Source of the DNA: Bradyrhizobium sp. SK17
GTDB taxonomy: Bacteria; Pseudomonadota; Alphaproteobacteria; Rhizobiales; Xanthobacteraceae
Reading direction: 5' to 3'
Length of the DNA stretch: 64,000 nt
Assembly: GCF_002831585.1 (NCBI RefSeq)
Contig: NZ_CP025113.1
Coordinates: 7,207,001 to 7,271,000, forward strand
The notes under the pieces are model-generated. The model was not told the DNA's origin. It was given only the letters and a program-made list of their open reading frames with translations, and ran no database searches. This document shows positions 12,095 to 21,957 of this stretch, in pieces. The translations under genes were made by a program, and so were the position numbers. The first letter of the stretch is position 1. Each line of letters starts with the position of its first letter.

Positions 12095-13081
12095 CTACCG
12101 TCGGACGCGGCGGCGAGCGAGCTCGATCTGGTCATTGAGGAAGTCGGCAAAGGCAATGCCCTGTGCTTTCAAGGCCTTAGGGTACAGGGATGCCGCGGTC
12201 AGCCCCGGCAGCGTGTTGGTCTCGAGATAGACCGGGCCATTGGCCGAGACGATGAAGTCGCTGCGCGAGTAGCCGCCGCACGACAACGCGCGGTGCGCCC
12301 GCAGCGCATGGTCCATGATCGCGGCGGTGATGTCGGGCGCGAAACGGCCGGGGCAGATCTCCTGGGTCGACTTCAGAAGGTATTTGGCTGTGTAGTCGAA
12401 CGCGCCTTCCCCCGGCACGATCTCGATCGGCGGCAGCGCGAACACCGCACCGTCGGATTGCTCGAGCACGCCGCAGGTCGCCTCCACGCCCGACACGAAC
12501 GGCTCGATCAGATACTCCTCGTGCCTGGCGGCGTTGCGCACCGCGACGAGATCCTGCTTCGCGTTGACGAAGATCAGCCCGTAGCTCGATCCATCCTTCG
12601 CGGGTTTTGCGATCAGCTTGCCGTATTGGGCAAAGGCGTCGTCGATCTGCTCGACGCCGATGCCCTGCGGCGCGTTGAGGCCGGCGATCGCGGCGAAGCG
12701 CTTCGCCGACGGCTTGTCGAACGCCAGATGCGACGACGCCGAGCCGGAGCCGGTGAACGCGACGCCGCGCATCTCGCACATCGCCTGCAATTCGCCATTC
12801 TCGGCGCGGCCGCCATGCAGGCCGAACACCAGCACCCGCTGCTCGGCACCCGCCTTGTCGAGCGCCTGCTCGAGCGTGATGCCGCTTCCGTCCGGCTTGA
12901 AGTCGACCTCGAACGGCCGCGCATGGCCGAGCAACTTCTCCGACGTCACCGCGTGCACGGTGTCGTCGACGTCCCAGAACCAGAGCTCGGCGTCGGGCAG
13001 TGCGCGGTGCAGCGCCTGCGTGCTCGCCACCGAGACCAACCGCTCCTTGTTGGTGCCGCCGAACAGAATGGTCACCTGCAT
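12095..13081 (-). CDS. ddl: D-alanine--D-alanine ligase
   Basis: This ATP-grasp enzyme joins two D-alanines for the peptidoglycan stem peptide. From the ATG at 13081 it is 328 residues, starting MQVTILFGGTNKERLVSVAS, which fits the glycine-rich N-terminal Ddl motif. Further motifs are VFGLHGGRAENGELQ, LIAKPAKDGSSYGL (ATP-grasp lysine) and the metal-binding VYLETNTLPGLTAASLYPKA near the C-terminus. An upstream in-frame start at 13153 exists, but the extra 24 residues are encoded by a palindromic repeat and are rejected. The sequence is somewhat unlike enteric DdlB; its place between murB and ftsQ supports the role. Confidence 0.92.
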   Translation of the reverse strand: MQVTILFGGTNKERLVSVASTQALHRALPDAELWFWDVDDTVHAVTSEKLLGHARPFEVDFKPDGSGITLEQALDKAGAEQRVLVFGLHGGRAENGELQAMCEMRGVAFTGSGSASSHLAFDKPSAKRFAAIAGLNAPQGIGVEQIDDAFAQYGKLIAKPAKDGSSYGLIFVNAKQDLVAVRNAARHEEYLIEPFVSGVEATCGVLEQSDGAVFALPPIEIVPGEGAFDYTAKYLLKSTQEICPGRFAPDITAAIMDHALRAHRALSCGGYSRSDFIVSANGPVYLETNTLPGLTAASLYPKALKAQGIAFADFLNDQIELARRRVRR

Positions 13082-13108
13082 GTTCTTTTGCCTGTCTTCG
13101 CTATCTCC

Positions 13109-13205
13109 GTCATTCCGGGGCTCGCGAAGCGAGAGCCCGGAATCCATACTCACGATCGTGGTTATGGATTGCGGGCCTGGCCCTTCGGGCCATCCCGGAA
13201 TGACG
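13109..13205. repeat. Palindromic repeat (GTCATTCCGGGGCTCGCGAAGC family), copy 1
   Basis: Outer arms GTCATTCCGGG and CCCGGAATGAC pair at the two ends. Internal hairpins such as GGGCTCGCGAAGCGAGAGCCC and TGGCCCTTCGGGCCA lie between them. The element fills the gap between murB and ddl and extends into the upstream in-frame part of ddl. A second copy is at 19304-19405. Confidence 0.85.
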
Positions 13206-13206
13206 A

Positions 13207-14127
13207 CTACGATGAATTCCCGATCCGCTTGATTTCCCAGTGCAGCTCGATGCCGCTGGTTTGCTTGACCCGTTCACGCACCGTCTCGCCAAGGGTTTCG
13301 ATATCGTGCCCGGTGGCGTTGCCGGTGTTGATCAGGAAGTTGCAGTGCAGCTCCGACACCTGGGCGCCGCCGACCTTGAGGCCGCGGCAACCAGCGGCGT
13401 CAATCAGTTTCCAAGCGCTGTTGCCGGGCGGATTCTTGAAGGTCGAGCCGCCGGTCTTTTCGCGGATCGGCTGCGCGGTCTCGCGATGGGTCTGCACCTC
13501 GTTCATACGGACGCGGATCGCATCCGGATCGGTGTTACTGCCGCGGAAGCGCGCCGAGGTGAACACAACAGACGGATCGACGCCGCTGTTGCGATAAACG
13601 AACTTCATGTCGGCATTGCCGAACACACGCTTGGTGCCGTCGCGGCCGATGCCGGTCGCCTCCACCAGGACGTCCTTGGTCTCGCCGCCATTGGCGCCGG
13701 CGTTCATGCGCAGCGCGCCGCCGACCGTGCCGGGAATGCCGAAGAAGAACTCCATGCCGCCGATGCCAGCCGACGCGGCCGTCTCCGCCACGCGCTTGTC
13801 GAGTGCGGCGGCACCAGCGGTAACGACATCACCGTCCGCGCCGGTCTCGCCGAACGCGCGCGGCGCGAGCCGGATCACGACCCCAGGCATGCCGCCGTCG
13901 CGCACGATCAGATTGGAGCCGACGCCGACGACATAGACCGGCAGCTCCTGCGGCAGGCGCTTCAGGAAGTAGGCGAGATCATCCTCATCGGCCGGCGTGA
14001 ACAGCACCTGCGCCGGACCGCCGACGCGAAACCAGGTCAGTTCGGCCATCGACTGGTTGGCGAGCAGCCGCCCGCGCAGCTCCGGCATCGCGGCTTTCAG
14101 GTCGGGCGTGATGTCGGGGAAGGTCAT
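13207..14127 (-). CDS. murB: UDP-N-acetylenolpyruvoylglucosamine reductase MurB
   Basis: MurB reduces the enolpyruvyl group to make UDP-MurNAc, using FAD and NADPH in the cytoplasm. The protein is 306 residues from the ATG at 14127 ([10 protein letters not shown]). The FAD-binding core is visible as [21 protein letters not shown] and [16 protein letters not shown], with [20 protein letters not shown] and NAGANGGE, and the C-terminal segment [21 protein letters not shown] carries the catalytic Ser/Glu region. A longer in-frame start at 14166 gives a Cys-rich head not seen in MurB. It lies between murC and ddl. Confidence 0.95.
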   Translation of the reverse strand: MTFPDITPDLKAAMPELRGRLLANQSMAELTWFRVGGPAQVLFTPADEDDLAYFLKRLPQELPVYVVGVGSNLIVRDGGMPGVVIRLAPRAFGETGADGDVVTAGAAALDKRVAETAASAGIGGMEFFFGIPGTVGGALRMNAGANGGETKDVLVEATGIGRDGTKRVFGNADMKFVYRNSGVDPSVVFTSARFRGSNTDPDAIRVRMNEVQTHRETAQPIREKTGGSTFKNPPGNSAWKLIDAAGCRGLKVGGAQVSELHCNFLINTGNATGHDIETLGETVRERVKQTSGIELHWEIKRIGNSS

Positions 14128-14199
14128 GTCGCGGCAACCGACGCAGGAGCAGGATTGAGATCGCAACGCGTTACGTACTCGGCCGGCGCCCGGGGCTTA

Positions 14200-14358
14200 C
14201 CCCTCTCCCCAACCCTCCCCCGCAAGGGGGGAGGGAGCCTGGCGATCGTGCTCACCTCACGTCGCGCTACGGCCTTGCTCTGACTCGATGCATAAGTCAG
14301 GGAGGCACTGACGGACGGGTTCCCTCCCCCCTTGCGGGGGAGAGTTAGGGAGAGTGGT
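14200..14358. repeat. Large inverted repeat (CTCTCCC...GGGGGAGGGA family)
   Basis: The left arm at about 14203-14237 (CTCTCCCCAACCCTCCCCCG, then CAAGGGGGGAGGGA) and the right arm at 14321-14354 (TCCCTCCCCCCTTGCGGGGG, then AGAGTTAGGGAGAG) are inverted copies about 85 bases apart, and each arm is itself a hairpin. This differs from the other repeat families in the window. It fills the murC-murB gap. Confidence 0.8.
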
Positions 14359-14398
14359 GAGCCGCACGGGCGGTGCTGATCGCGAGCGAGCAACACCA

Positions 14399-15802
14399 TC
14401 AGCCCAGCCCCTTCAATTCGCCCGGCAAGGCGTAGGCCCATTGCGTGATGTTGCCGGCGCCGAGGCAGACCACGAGGTCGCCGGACTTGGCAAGGCCGTG
14501 CACGATCTTGGCGAGTTCGCCGGCGTTCGGCAGCGGGACAACGTTGCGATGACCGTGGGCGCGCAGGCCGGCGGCGAAGTGGTCGCGGTCGATGCCCGGG
14601 ATCGGCGCCTCGCCGGCCGCATAGACCTCCGCCACCACGACGGCGTCGGCATCGTTGAAGCAGGTACAGAATTCCTCGAACAACGATTGCAGGCGGGTGT
14701 AGCGATGCGGCTGCACCACGGCGATGATCTTGCCGTTGGTGGATTCGCGGGCGGCCTTCAGCACGGCCGCGATCTCGACCGGGTGATGGCCGTAATCGTC
14801 GATCACGGTGACGCCGTTGGTCTCGCCGGTCTTGGTGAAGCGCCGCTTGACGCCGCCGAAGCCGGCCATCGCCTGGCGGATGATGTCGTCGGACACGCCA
14901 AGCTCATGCGCGACCGCGATCGCCGCGGTTGCGTTGGATGCATTATGCCGTCCCGGCATCGGCAGCATGATGTCGGCAATCTCATGCGTCGCGCTGGTCT
15001 TGCGATCGCGGATCGCCACCTTGAATTTCGAGCCGCCGCCCATCGGCGTGAGGTCCAGCAGCTGCGCATCGGCCTGCGGGTTCTGTCCGTAGGTGATGAT
15101 GCGGCGATCCTCGATCCTGCCGACCAGCGCCTGCACCACGGGGTGATCGGTGCACATCACGGCGAAGCCGTAGAACGGAACGTTCTCGACGAAATTGCGG
15201 AATGCATCCTGGATCGCCTCGAAGGTCTTGAAGTGATCGAGGTGCTCGGGGTCGATGTTGGTGACGATCACGACATCGGACGGCAGCTTCAGGAAGGTGC
15301 CGTCGCTCTCATCGGCTTCGACCACCATCCAGTCGCCGGCCCCAAGCCGCGCATTGGAACCATAGGCATTGATGATGCCGCCATTGATCACGGTCGGATC
15401 GAGCCCGCCGGCGTCGAGCAAGGTCGCCACCATCGTCGTCGTCGTGGTCTTGCCATGGGTGCCGGCGATCGCGACGCAGCTTTTCAGCCGCATCAATTCC
15501 GCCAGCATCTCGGCGCGCCGCACCACCGGGACGCGCCGCGCGCGCGCCGCCATCAATTCGGGATTGTCGCGCTTGATCGCGGTCGAGACCACGACGACCG
15601 CGGCGCCGTCGACATTCTCGGCGGCGTGGCCGACCGAAACCTTGGCGCCCTTCTTGCGCAGCCGGTCGAGATTGTAATTGTCCGACGCGTCCGAGCCCTG
15701 CACGGTGTAGCCGAGATTGATCAGCACCTCGGCGATGCCGCTCATGCCGATGCCGCCGATCCCGACGAAATGAATGGGTCCGATCTCGCGCGGCAGTCTC
15801 AT
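14399..15802 (-). CDS. murC: UDP-N-acetylmuramate--L-alanine ligase MurC
   Basis: MurC adds L-alanine to UDP-MurNAc, the first stem-peptide residue, with ATP hydrolysis. The 467-residue protein begins [27 protein letters not shown], the standard nucleotide-sugar-binding motif. The ATP-binding Mur ligase loop is [10 protein letters not shown] near residue 115, followed by [17 protein letters not shown] and the C-terminal domain motif [14 protein letters not shown]. It follows the inserted methyltransferase gene rather than murG directly. Confidence 0.97.
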   Translation of the reverse strand: MRLPREIGPIHFVGIGGIGMSGIAEVLINLGYTVQGSDASDNYNLDRLRKKGAKVSVGHAAENVDGAAVVVVSTAIKRDNPELMAARARRVPVVRRAEMLAELMRLKSCVAIAGTHGKTTTTTMVATLLDAGGLDPTVINGGIINAYGSNARLGAGDWMVVEADESDGTFLKLPSDVVIVTNIDPEHLDHFKTFEAIQDAFRNFVENVPFYGFAVMCTDHPVVQALVGRIEDRRIITYGQNPQADAQLLDLTPMGGGSKFKVAIRDRKTSATHEIADIMLPMPGRHNASNATAAIAVAHELGVSDDIIRQAMAGFGGVKRRFTKTGETNGVTVIDDYGHHPVEIAAVLKAARESTNGKIIAVVQPHRYTRLQSLFEEFCTCFNDADAVVVAEVYAAGEAPIPGIDRDHFAAGLRAHGHRNVVPLPNAGELAKIVHGLAKSGDLVVCLGAGNITQWAYALPGELKGLG

Positions 15803-16002
15803 GATCCGGTTCCTGATCTCATCGTCTGCCCAATGCGGGCTTCACCACGGGGCGATCGATCCAGCTTCTTCGCGCGGCTCAAATCGGCAGCGCAGACCAC
15901 TGGATGCCCCGCTTTTCCCATGCGTGACAAGGGCTTTTTCCGGTCTTCGGCCGCGGAAATGTCGCTGTTGTCAGCTACCGGCCAATGGTCGCGATCCGAC
16001 AT
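15799..16002 (-). CDS. Possible small ORF coupled to murC
   Basis: A 67-codon frame runs from an ATG at 16002 to a stop that overlaps the murC start by four bases (ATGA), the pattern of translational coupling. A GAGG lies nine bases before this ATG. The product (begins [14 protein letters not shown], hydrophilic and basic) has no recognisable domain, and its third-position GC is less marked than in neighbouring genes. It may be a chance frame filling the 218-base gap after the methyltransferase gene. Confidence 0.25.
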   Translation of the reverse strand: MSDRDHWPVADNSDISAAEDRKKPLSRMGKAGHPVVCAADLSRAKKLDRSPRGEARIGQTMRSGTGS

Positions 16003-16020
16003 CAGGAGCATCCTCGCCGC

Positions 16021-16860
16021 CTATGCCGCTCCCGGCCGCGCAGCGCGCGCCGCGGCCTCGTCCTGCATCTCGATGACGCGAAGATAGTTGCGCAGCCGGT
16101 TGGTCTCGAGCACGCGCAGCAGCTTGTTCTGGTGATAGGGCAGCACGAGTTCGGCGAGCGGCCCACTCCAGGCGGCGTTCATGTCGAACAGCACGCCGAG
16201 ACCGAACACGGCCGGGATCTCGGCGAAGCCGAACTCCCTGCCCTGCGCGAGCTGCTCGGCCAGGAAGTCGTCGATCGCCGTCATCACGCCATTACGCGCG
16301 CCGCCGGAGACGTTGGCGAATGCGGCAAGGCCCCCGCCGCGAAATCCGCGGCCCTCGACCAGCGCGGGGCGGTCCAGCACTGCACCCGCATCGAAACTGT
16401 GCGGATGGCGATACTCAGCCGGAATCTGTTCGGGCGCATAATACATGTCGCGCCGCCCGCAGGGCCAGCCGACATCGTGCAGGAACGCCAGCACCGGCTT
16501 GCCGACGCGGCGGCTGATCGCCTCGATCTGCCGCAGCTCATGATAGACGGTGTACCAGTTGTGGTCGCCATCGACGATCCAGGCATCGGGTGCATCCAGT
16601 TCGCCGAATGCTTCGAGACTGGTCTTTGCAACGTGACGCACATCCGGACTGGTCGCCACCCAATCGAGGAATTCGCGCTTCGGCGCGGGATCGACGCTGG
16701 TGAGCTGGCCGCCGCGGATGCGGCAGTGATCGGCGAGCAGCGCCGACATGCCGCCATACTCCGCACCGATCTCGACGATGTCGCGCGCATCCGCGAGGCG
16801 CAACGCCTCAAGGATCAGATCCGAGAATTCAGAGACGGAGTGAATCAACAGGCCCGTCAT
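16021..16860 (-). CDS. Class I SAM methyltransferase-like protein inserted in the dcw cluster
   Basis: The 279-residue protein starts at MTGLLIHSVSEFSDLI (ATG 16860). It has a Rossmann SAM-binding signature DIVEIGAEYGGMSALLADHC near residue 30 and the acidic post-strand motif LTSVDPAPKREF. These are followed by DAWIVDGDHNWYTVYHELRQ and VLAFLHDVGWPCGRRDMYY. The pattern resembles the Methyltransf_24 / CmcI-like group, whose members often modify sugars or secondary metabolites. The substrate is unknown. It lies 37 bases after the murG stop on the same strand, so it should be co-transcribed with the cell-wall genes, but it is not a standard dcw member. Confidence 0.75.
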   Translation of the reverse strand: MTGLLIHSVSEFSDLILEALRLADARDIVEIGAEYGGMSALLADHCRIRGGQLTSVDPAPKREFLDWVATSPDVRHVAKTSLEAFGELDAPDAWIVDGDHNWYTVYHELRQIEAISRRVGKPVLAFLHDVGWPCGRRDMYYAPEQIPAEYRHPHSFDAGAVLDRPALVEGRGFRGGGLAAFANVSGGARNGVMTAIDDFLAEQLAQGREFGFAEIPAVFGLGVLFDMNAAWSGPLAELVLPYHQNKLLRVLETNRLRNYLRVIEMQDEAAARAARPGAA

Positions 16861-16897
16861 GCTCGAGTCTCCCCCGGCGTCCTGCCGGATTGGCACA

Positions 16898-17998
16898 TCA
16901 AATCCCGGCCACCTTCGCGACCAGGTCGGCGAGCCGCTCGGCGGCGTCGAGCCGTCCGACACCGCGCGCGGCCTCCGCCATCGCGGTCAGCCTCTGGGGC
17001 TCGGCGGCGAAGGCCGAGATCTCGCTCGCCAGCCGTTCCGGCGTGAAGTCGCTCTGCTTGATACGCAGCGCGCCATTCGCCTGCGAGAGCACGCCGGCAT
17101 TGGCGAACTGGTCCTGATCGATCGCACCCGGCAGCGGCACCAGGATCGACGGACGCCCGATCGCGGCGAGCTCGGCGACGGTGCCGGCGCCGGAGCGCGA
17201 GATCACGAGCTGGCTCGAGGCCAGCCGCGCCGGCAGATCGGCGAAGAACGGCGCGAGCTCGGCGTTGATCTTGAGGCGGTCGTAGACCGCGCGCACCCGC
17301 GCCATGTCCTCTTCGCGCACCTGCTGGGTGACGATCAGCCGGCTCCATAATGCAGGTTCGAGCTGCTCGATCGCAGGCGGCACGATATCGCTCATCACCC
17401 GCGCGCCCTGGCTGCCGCCGACGACGAGCAGGCGCAACTGCCAGTCGACCTCGGGCGGCGTGTATTTCACTGCGGCGGCGGCCAGGATCGCCGGCCGCAT
17501 CGGCGTGCCGACGGTGGTCGCCTTGCCGGCCAGCGCCGGATCGCGATCGAGCACACCGGGCAGCGAGGTCGCGATCGCATTGACGCGGCCGGAGAGGAAG
17601 CGGTTGGCGCGGCCGAGCACCGCATTGGCATCATGGATGATGCAGGGAACGCCGAGCAGACGCGCCGCCATCAGCGGCGGCAGGGTCGGGTAGCCGCCGA
17701 AGCCGACGACGGCCGCAGGCTTCAGCCGACGCACCAGGTTGGCGGCCACCAGCGTGCCGTAGCCGAGCATCAGCACGGTTTGTGCAAGCGAGATCGGGTT
17801 GCGGCTGCGCACGGTGGCGCTCGGCACCAGATCGATGCTGTCCCGGCCGAACAGGCCGGAATAGCGCAGCGCGCGGCCGTCGGTCGCGAGCCGGACACGC
17901 AGGCCGCGCCTGATCAGCTCCACGGCGAGCGCTTCGGCCGGGAACAAATGGCCGCCGGTGCCGCCGGCCGCCAGCAGAATCAGGGGCGCGTTGTCCAT
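16898..17998 (-). CDS. murG: UDP-GlcNAc:undecaprenyl-PP-MurNAc-pentapeptide transferase MurG
   Basis: MurG makes lipid II by adding GlcNAc to lipid I at the inner face of the cytoplasmic membrane. The 366-residue product from the ATG at 17998 starts MDNAPLILLAAGGTGGHLFPA, with the GGTGGH loop that contacts the substrate. Further signatures are VVGFGGYPTLPPL and the UDP-GlcNAc-binding segment VISRSGAGTVAELAAIGRPSILVPLP, ending with NAGVLSQANGALRI. The frame stays open upstream across ftsW, but that part is an alternative reading of ftsW. It follows ftsW with a gap of 35 bases. Confidence 0.96.
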   Translation of the reverse strand: MDNAPLILLAAGGTGGHLFPAEALAVELIRRGLRVRLATDGRALRYSGLFGRDSIDLVPSATVRSRNPISLAQTVLMLGYGTLVAANLVRRLKPAAVVGFGGYPTLPPLMAARLLGVPCIIHDANAVLGRANRFLSGRVNAIATSLPGVLDRDPALAGKATTVGTPMRPAILAAAAVKYTPPEVDWQLRLLVVGGSQGARVMSDIVPPAIEQLEPALWSRLIVTQQVREEDMARVRAVYDRLKINAELAPFFADLPARLASSQLVISRSGAGTVAELAAIGRPSILVPLPGAIDQDQFANAGVLSQANGALRIKQSDFTPERLASEISAFAAEPQRLTAMAEAARGVGRLDAAERLADLVAKVAGI

Positions 17999-18033
17999 GG
18001 TTTCCAGATAACCGACGCCGCAGTCACAGTCAC

Positions 18034-19185
18034 CTACGCGTAGGCGCGCTGCGTGCTGGCACCCTCCATCGATTCGATCTCGGTGCGCGGCCGCTGCCGC
18101 GTCAGCGCCAGCATCATGCCGACGCCATAGGCGAGCGAGACGAATGACGAGCCGCCATAGGAGATGAACGGCAGCGTCATGCCCTTGGCCGGGATCAGTT
18201 GCAGATTGACCGCCATGTTGATCGTCGCCTGCACGCCGAACAGGATCGCAAGCCCCGAAGCCGCGAAGCGCGAGAACATGTCCTCGGTGGCGTAGGCGCG
18301 GGTCAGCGTGCGGATCACGATGAAGCCGAACAGCGCGACCAGCATCAGGCAGAGGATGATGCCGAACTCCTCCGCCGCGACCGCGAACACGAAGTCGGTG
18401 TGGCTGTCCGGCAGGCTGCGTTTGGCGATGCCCTCGCCCGGCCCGAGCCCGAACCAACCGCCGTTCCAGAACGCCTCCATCGCGGTGTCGACCTGGAAGG
18501 TGTCGCCGGAGGCCGGATTCATGAAGCGCTTGATGCGGCCGGCAACGTGCGGCACCAGCAGATAGGCGCCGAACAGTCCGGCGCCGGCGGCGCCGGCGAG
18601 GCCGAACACCCAGATCATCCGCATGCCCGCGATGAAGAACAGCGCGCCCCACACGGTGAGGATCAGCATGGTCTGGCCGAAGTCGGGCTCCATCACCAGC
18701 AGCGTCACCAGCATCATCAACAGCACCAGCGCCATCGAGGTCGCCGGCATTTCCGGCCGCTTGGTCGATTCCGCGAACAGCCACGCCGCCACGATGACGA
18801 AGGACGGCTTGGCGGCTTCGGAGGCCTGGATGTTGACGCCGAGCAGCGTGATCCAACGACGCGAGCCCTTGACCTCGGGCCCGACCAGTAGCGTCAGCAC
18901 GATCAGCGCGATCGAGACCACGAACACGATCAGCGCGGTGCGCCGGATCTGCCGCGGCGTCATGAACGACACCCCGATCAGCACGATCAGCGACGGCACC
19001 AGGAACATGACGTGGCGGTTGAAGAAGTGGAACGGATCGAGCCCGATCCGGGTCGCGACCGGCGGGCTCGCCGCCAGCGACAGGATGACGCCAGCCAGCA
19101 TCAACGCGGCGATCGCCAACAGCAGCAGTTTGTCGACGGTCCACCACCAGTCCGAGAACGGGGTGCGTTGGTCACGGGCGAGCAT
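18034..19185 (-). CDS. ftsW: SEDS peptidoglycan glycosyltransferase FtsW
   Basis: FtsW polymerises septal peptidoglycan from lipid II together with FtsI. From the ATG at 19185 (MLARDQRTPFSDWWW, preceded by TGGGGA) it is 383 residues with about ten membrane segments. SEDS motifs are clear: GSRRWITLLGVNIQASEAAKPSFV, MEPDFGQTMLILT, AEEFGIILCLMLV and the C-terminal KGMTLPFISYGGSSFVSLAY. An in-frame upstream extension to 19308 is less likely, because it is hydrophilic and partly repeat-derived. It sits between murD and murG. Confidence 0.95.
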   Translation of the reverse strand: MLARDQRTPFSDWWWTVDKLLLLAIAALMLAGVILSLAASPPVATRIGLDPFHFFNRHVMFLVPSLIVLIGVSFMTPRQIRRTALIVFVVSIALIVLTLLVGPEVKGSRRWITLLGVNIQASEAAKPSFVIVAAWLFAESTKRPEMPATSMALVLLMMLVTLLVMEPDFGQTMLILTVWGALFFIAGMRMIWVFGLAGAAGAGLFGAYLLVPHVAGRIKRFMNPASGDTFQVDTAMEAFWNGGWFGLGPGEGIAKRSLPDSHTDFVFAVAAEEFGIILCLMLVALFGFIVIRTLTRAYATEDMFSRFAASGLAILFGVQATINMAVNLQLIPAKGMTLPFISYGGSSFVSLAYGVGMMLALTRQRPRTEIESMEGASTQRAYA

Positions 19186-19303
19186 GGGCGTCCCCAGATG
19201 GCAGAGATAACGTCCATTCGTGGCGCAGGATGGTTTCCAAGGGGTTAACGGGTTGGGTAACTTTTGAGGGAGAGCTTTGGAAGTCGCGGCGCGCGACATC
19301 GCC

Positions 19304-19405
19304 GTCATTCCGGGGCTCGCGAAGCGGGAGCCCGCAATCCGTTCGGCCGCAGGATGTGTGGTTCAATGGATTCCGGGCTCGTGCTGCGGACGCCCCGGAA
19401 TGACG
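19304..19405. repeat. Palindromic repeat (GTCATTCCGGGGCTCGCGAAGC family), copy 2
   Basis: The left end GTCATTCCGGGGCTCGCGAA and the right end GCCCCGGAATGAC match the copy at 13109-13205, with a different centre. It occupies most of the 246-base murD-ftsW gap, so two of the same element interrupt the dcw cluster at separate junctions. Confidence 0.85.
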
Positions 19406-19431
19406 GCGGCGCGACATTGGCGCAACGCCGG

Positions 19432-20832
19432 TCACACCACCGGCTTGACGCCGGGCAGCGCCTGGACGATGTCGCGGAAGGCGGTGCCGCGGATTTCGAA
19501 ATTGCGGTACTGGTCGAACGAGGCGCAGGCCGGTGACAGCAGCACGACGGCTTCCGCGAGCCCCGATGCTTCGGCATCGCGCGCGGCGCTGGCGATCGCG
19601 ACGTCGAGCGTGCCGGACATCTCATGCGGGACGCGCTCGCCGAGCGTGCCGGAGAATTCAGCCGCCGCCTCGCCGATCAGATAGGCCTTGCGGATACGCG
19701 GGAAATATTCCGATAGGCCGGTGATGCCGCCGGCCTTCGGCTTGCCGCCGGCGATCCAGTAGATGTCGGCAAACGACGACAGCGCATGCGCGGCCGCGTC
19801 CGCGTTGGTGCCCTTGGAGTCGTTGACGAACAGCACGTGGCCACGACGGCCGACCTGCTCCATGCGATGCGCCAGGCCCGGGAAGCTGCGCAGGCCGTTC
19901 TGCAACACGTCGGTGGCGATGCCCATCGCCAGCGCGCAGGCCGCGGCGCAGGCAGCATTCTGCGCATTGTGCAGGCCGCGCAACGAGCCGATGCCGCCGA
20001 GACGCGCGATCTCGCTGCGCGCCGCGCCCTGTGCGCGCACGATCGTCTCGTGCTCGACATAGAGACCGTCCGGCAGCGGGTTCTTCACGGAGATGCGCAC
20101 CACGCGCTTGCCGGCGCGATCCAACCGGTCGGCGATGTTGCGGCACCAGATGTCGTCGACGCCGGTGATCGCAGTGCCGCCCTGCTGGACGCCCGCGACC
20201 AGCCGCTCCTTGACGGCCGCGTAATGCTCCAGCGTGCCGTGGCGATCGATGTGATCCTCGCTGATGTTGATCAGGATGCCGACCGAGGGATCGAGCGACG
20301 GCGCAAGGTCGATCTGGTAGGACGACATCTCGATGACGTGGACCCGGCCCATCCGCGGCGGCTCCAGCGACAGGATCGCGGTGCCGATATTGCCGCCCAT
20401 CTGGGTGTCGTAGCCGGCCACCTTCATCAGATGCGCGATCAAGGCCGTCGTGGTCGACTTGCCGTTGGTGCCGGTGATGGCGACGAACGGCGCGTTCGGC
20501 GCGTGACGGCGCCGCTCGCGGCAGAACAGTTCGACGTCGCCGATCACCTCGCATCCCACCTCGCGCGCTTTCAGCACGCTCCAGTGCGGCGCCGGATGGG
20601 TCAGTGGCGCGCCCGGAGTCAGGATCAGCGCGGCGAAATTCACCCATGACACGGTACGCAGGTCGGCGGTGGTGAAGCCGGCCTGCGCCGCCCTGGCGAC
20701 ATTATCCGCATTGTCGTCGGCTGCGATTACTTCCGCGCCGCCGGCCTTCAGCGCATGGCAGCTCGCGAGGCCGGAGCCGCCGAGCCCGAACACCGCGACC
20801 GTCTTGCCAGCGAAGGAGGTGACCGGGATCAT
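19432..20832 (-). CDS. murD: UDP-N-acetylmuramoyl-L-alanine--D-glutamate ligase MurD
   Basis: MurD adds D-glutamate to the growing stem peptide. The 466-residue protein from the ATG at 20832 starts [21 protein letters not shown], the usual N-terminal dinucleotide-like motif. It has the Mur ligase ATP loop [12 protein letters not shown] near residue 120, then [26 protein letters not shown] and the C-terminal [15 protein letters not shown] motif. The frame extends upstream to 21198, but that part overlaps mraY and is rejected. It starts eight bases after the mraY stop. Confidence 0.96.
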   Translation of the reverse strand: MIPVTSFAGKTVAVFGLGGSGLASCHALKAGGAEVIAADDNADNVARAAQAGFTTADLRTVSWVNFAALILTPGAPLTHPAPHWSVLKAREVGCEVIGDVELFCRERRRHAPNAPFVAITGTNGKSTTTALIAHLMKVAGYDTQMGGNIGTAILSLEPPRMGRVHVIEMSSYQIDLAPSLDPSVGILINISEDHIDRHGTLEHYAAVKERLVAGVQQGGTAITGVDDIWCRNIADRLDRAGKRVVRISVKNPLPDGLYVEHETIVRAQGAARSEIARLGGIGSLRGLHNAQNAACAAACALAMGIATDVLQNGLRSFPGLAHRMEQVGRRGHVLFVNDSKGTNADAAAHALSSFADIYWIAGGKPKAGGITGLSEYFPRIRKAYLIGEAAAEFSGTLGERVPHEMSGTLDVAIASAARDAEASGLAEAVVLLSPACASFDQYRNFEIRGTAFRDIVQALPGVKPVV

Positions 20833-20840
20833 GATCGAGC

Positions 20841-21947
20841 TCAGCGCAGCTTGAGGGTGGAGAGGCCGGCCAGCGCCAGCATCACCGAGATGATCCAGAA
20901 CCGGATCACGATCTGCGGCTCGGTCCAGCCCTTCTGCTCGAAATGATGGTGCAGCGGCGCCATCCGGAACACGCGTTTTCCGGTGAGCTTGAACGAGGCG
21001 ACCTGCACGATCACCGACACGGCCTCCAGCACGAACAGGCCACCGATCACCGCGAGCACGATCTCGTGCTTCACCGCGACCGCGGTGGCGCCCAGCATGC
21101 CGCCGAGCGCGAGCGAGCCGGTGTCGCCCATGAAGATCGAGGCAGGCGGCGCGTTGAACCAGAGGAAGCCGAGACCCGCCCCCAACACCGCGCCGCACAG
21201 CACCGCCAGTTCGCCGGTGCCAGCGACGTAATTGATCTGGAGATAGTCTGAAAACACCGCGTTGCCGGTGAGATACGAGATCATGCCGAAGCTCGCGGCA
21301 GCGATCATGACGGGCACGATCGCAAGACCGTCGAGGCCGTCGGTCAGGTTCACGGCGTTGCCGGCGCCGACCATCACGAAGGCGCCGAAGATCACGAAGA
21401 ACCAGCCGAAGTTGATGACGAGGTCCTTGAAGAAGGGAATCACGAGCGAGGTCGAGGACACGTCGCGGCCGAGCCGGACCAGCGCGTAGGTGGCGGCGAG
21501 CCCGATCGCCGCCTCGATCAGCAGGCGGAGCTTGCCGGCGAAGCCGGAGTGTGACTGCTTTGTGACCTTCAGATAATCGTCATAGAAGCCGACGAAGCCG
21601 AAGCCGAGCGTCACCGCCAGCACGATCCAGACATAGGGATTGAGCGGATTGGCCCACAGCAGCGTCGAGACCACGAGGCCGGACAGGATCATCAGCCCGC
21701 CCATGGTGGGCGTGCCCTTCTTGGAGATCAGATGCGACTGCGGCCCGTCGGCGCGGATCGGCTGGCCCTTGCCCTGCCGAAGCCGCAGGTGATCGATGAT
21801 CCAGGGCCCGAACAGGAACACGAACAGCGCGCCGGTCACCATCGCGCCGCCGGTGCGGAAGGTGATGTAGCGGAACACGTTCAGCGCGCTGCGGAATGCC
21901 CCAAACCCCGGAACGGTGTTGGACAGTTCGATCAACCAGTAGAACAT
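20841..21947 (-). CDS. mraY: Phospho-MurNAc-pentapeptide translocase MraY
   Basis: MraY transfers phospho-MurNAc-pentapeptide to undecaprenyl phosphate to make lipid I. The 368-residue integral membrane protein begins [18 protein letters not shown] and has about ten hydrophobic segments. Signature motifs are [13 protein letters not shown], the aspartate pair [24 protein letters not shown] and [12 protein letters not shown] near the C-terminus. It lies between murF (10-base gap) and murD (8-base gap) in one transcription unit. Confidence 0.97.
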   Translation of the reverse strand: MFYWLIELSNTVPGFGAFRSALNVFRYITFRTGGAMVTGALFVFLFGPWIIDHLRLRQGKGQPIRADGPQSHLISKKGTPTMGGLMILSGLVVSTLLWANPLNPYVWIVLAVTLGFGFVGFYDDYLKVTKQSHSGFAGKLRLLIEAAIGLAATYALVRLGRDVSSTSLVIPFFKDLVINFGWFFVIFGAFVMVGAGNAVNLTDGLDGLAIVPVMIAAASFGMISYLTGNAVFSDYLQINYVAGTGELAVLCGAVLGAGLGFLWFNAPPASIFMGDTGSLALGGMLGATAVAVKHEIVLAVIGGLFVLEAVSVIVQVASFKLTGKRVFRMAPLHHHFEQKGWTEPQIVIRFWIISVMLALAGLSTLKLR

Positions 21948-21957
21948 TCAAAGGGTC

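Noticed and set aside
13082..13153. N-terminal extension of ddl
   Set aside because: The extra codons come from a palindromic repeat, and Ddl begins at MQVTILFGG.
17999..19147. N-terminal extension of murG to 19147, fusing it to part of ftsW
   Set aside because: The extension is ftsW read in another frame; the MurG motifs begin with the ATG at 17998.
20833..21198. N-terminal extension of murD to 21198
   Set aside because: It overlaps mraY and lacks MurD features; the normal MurD start is at 20832.
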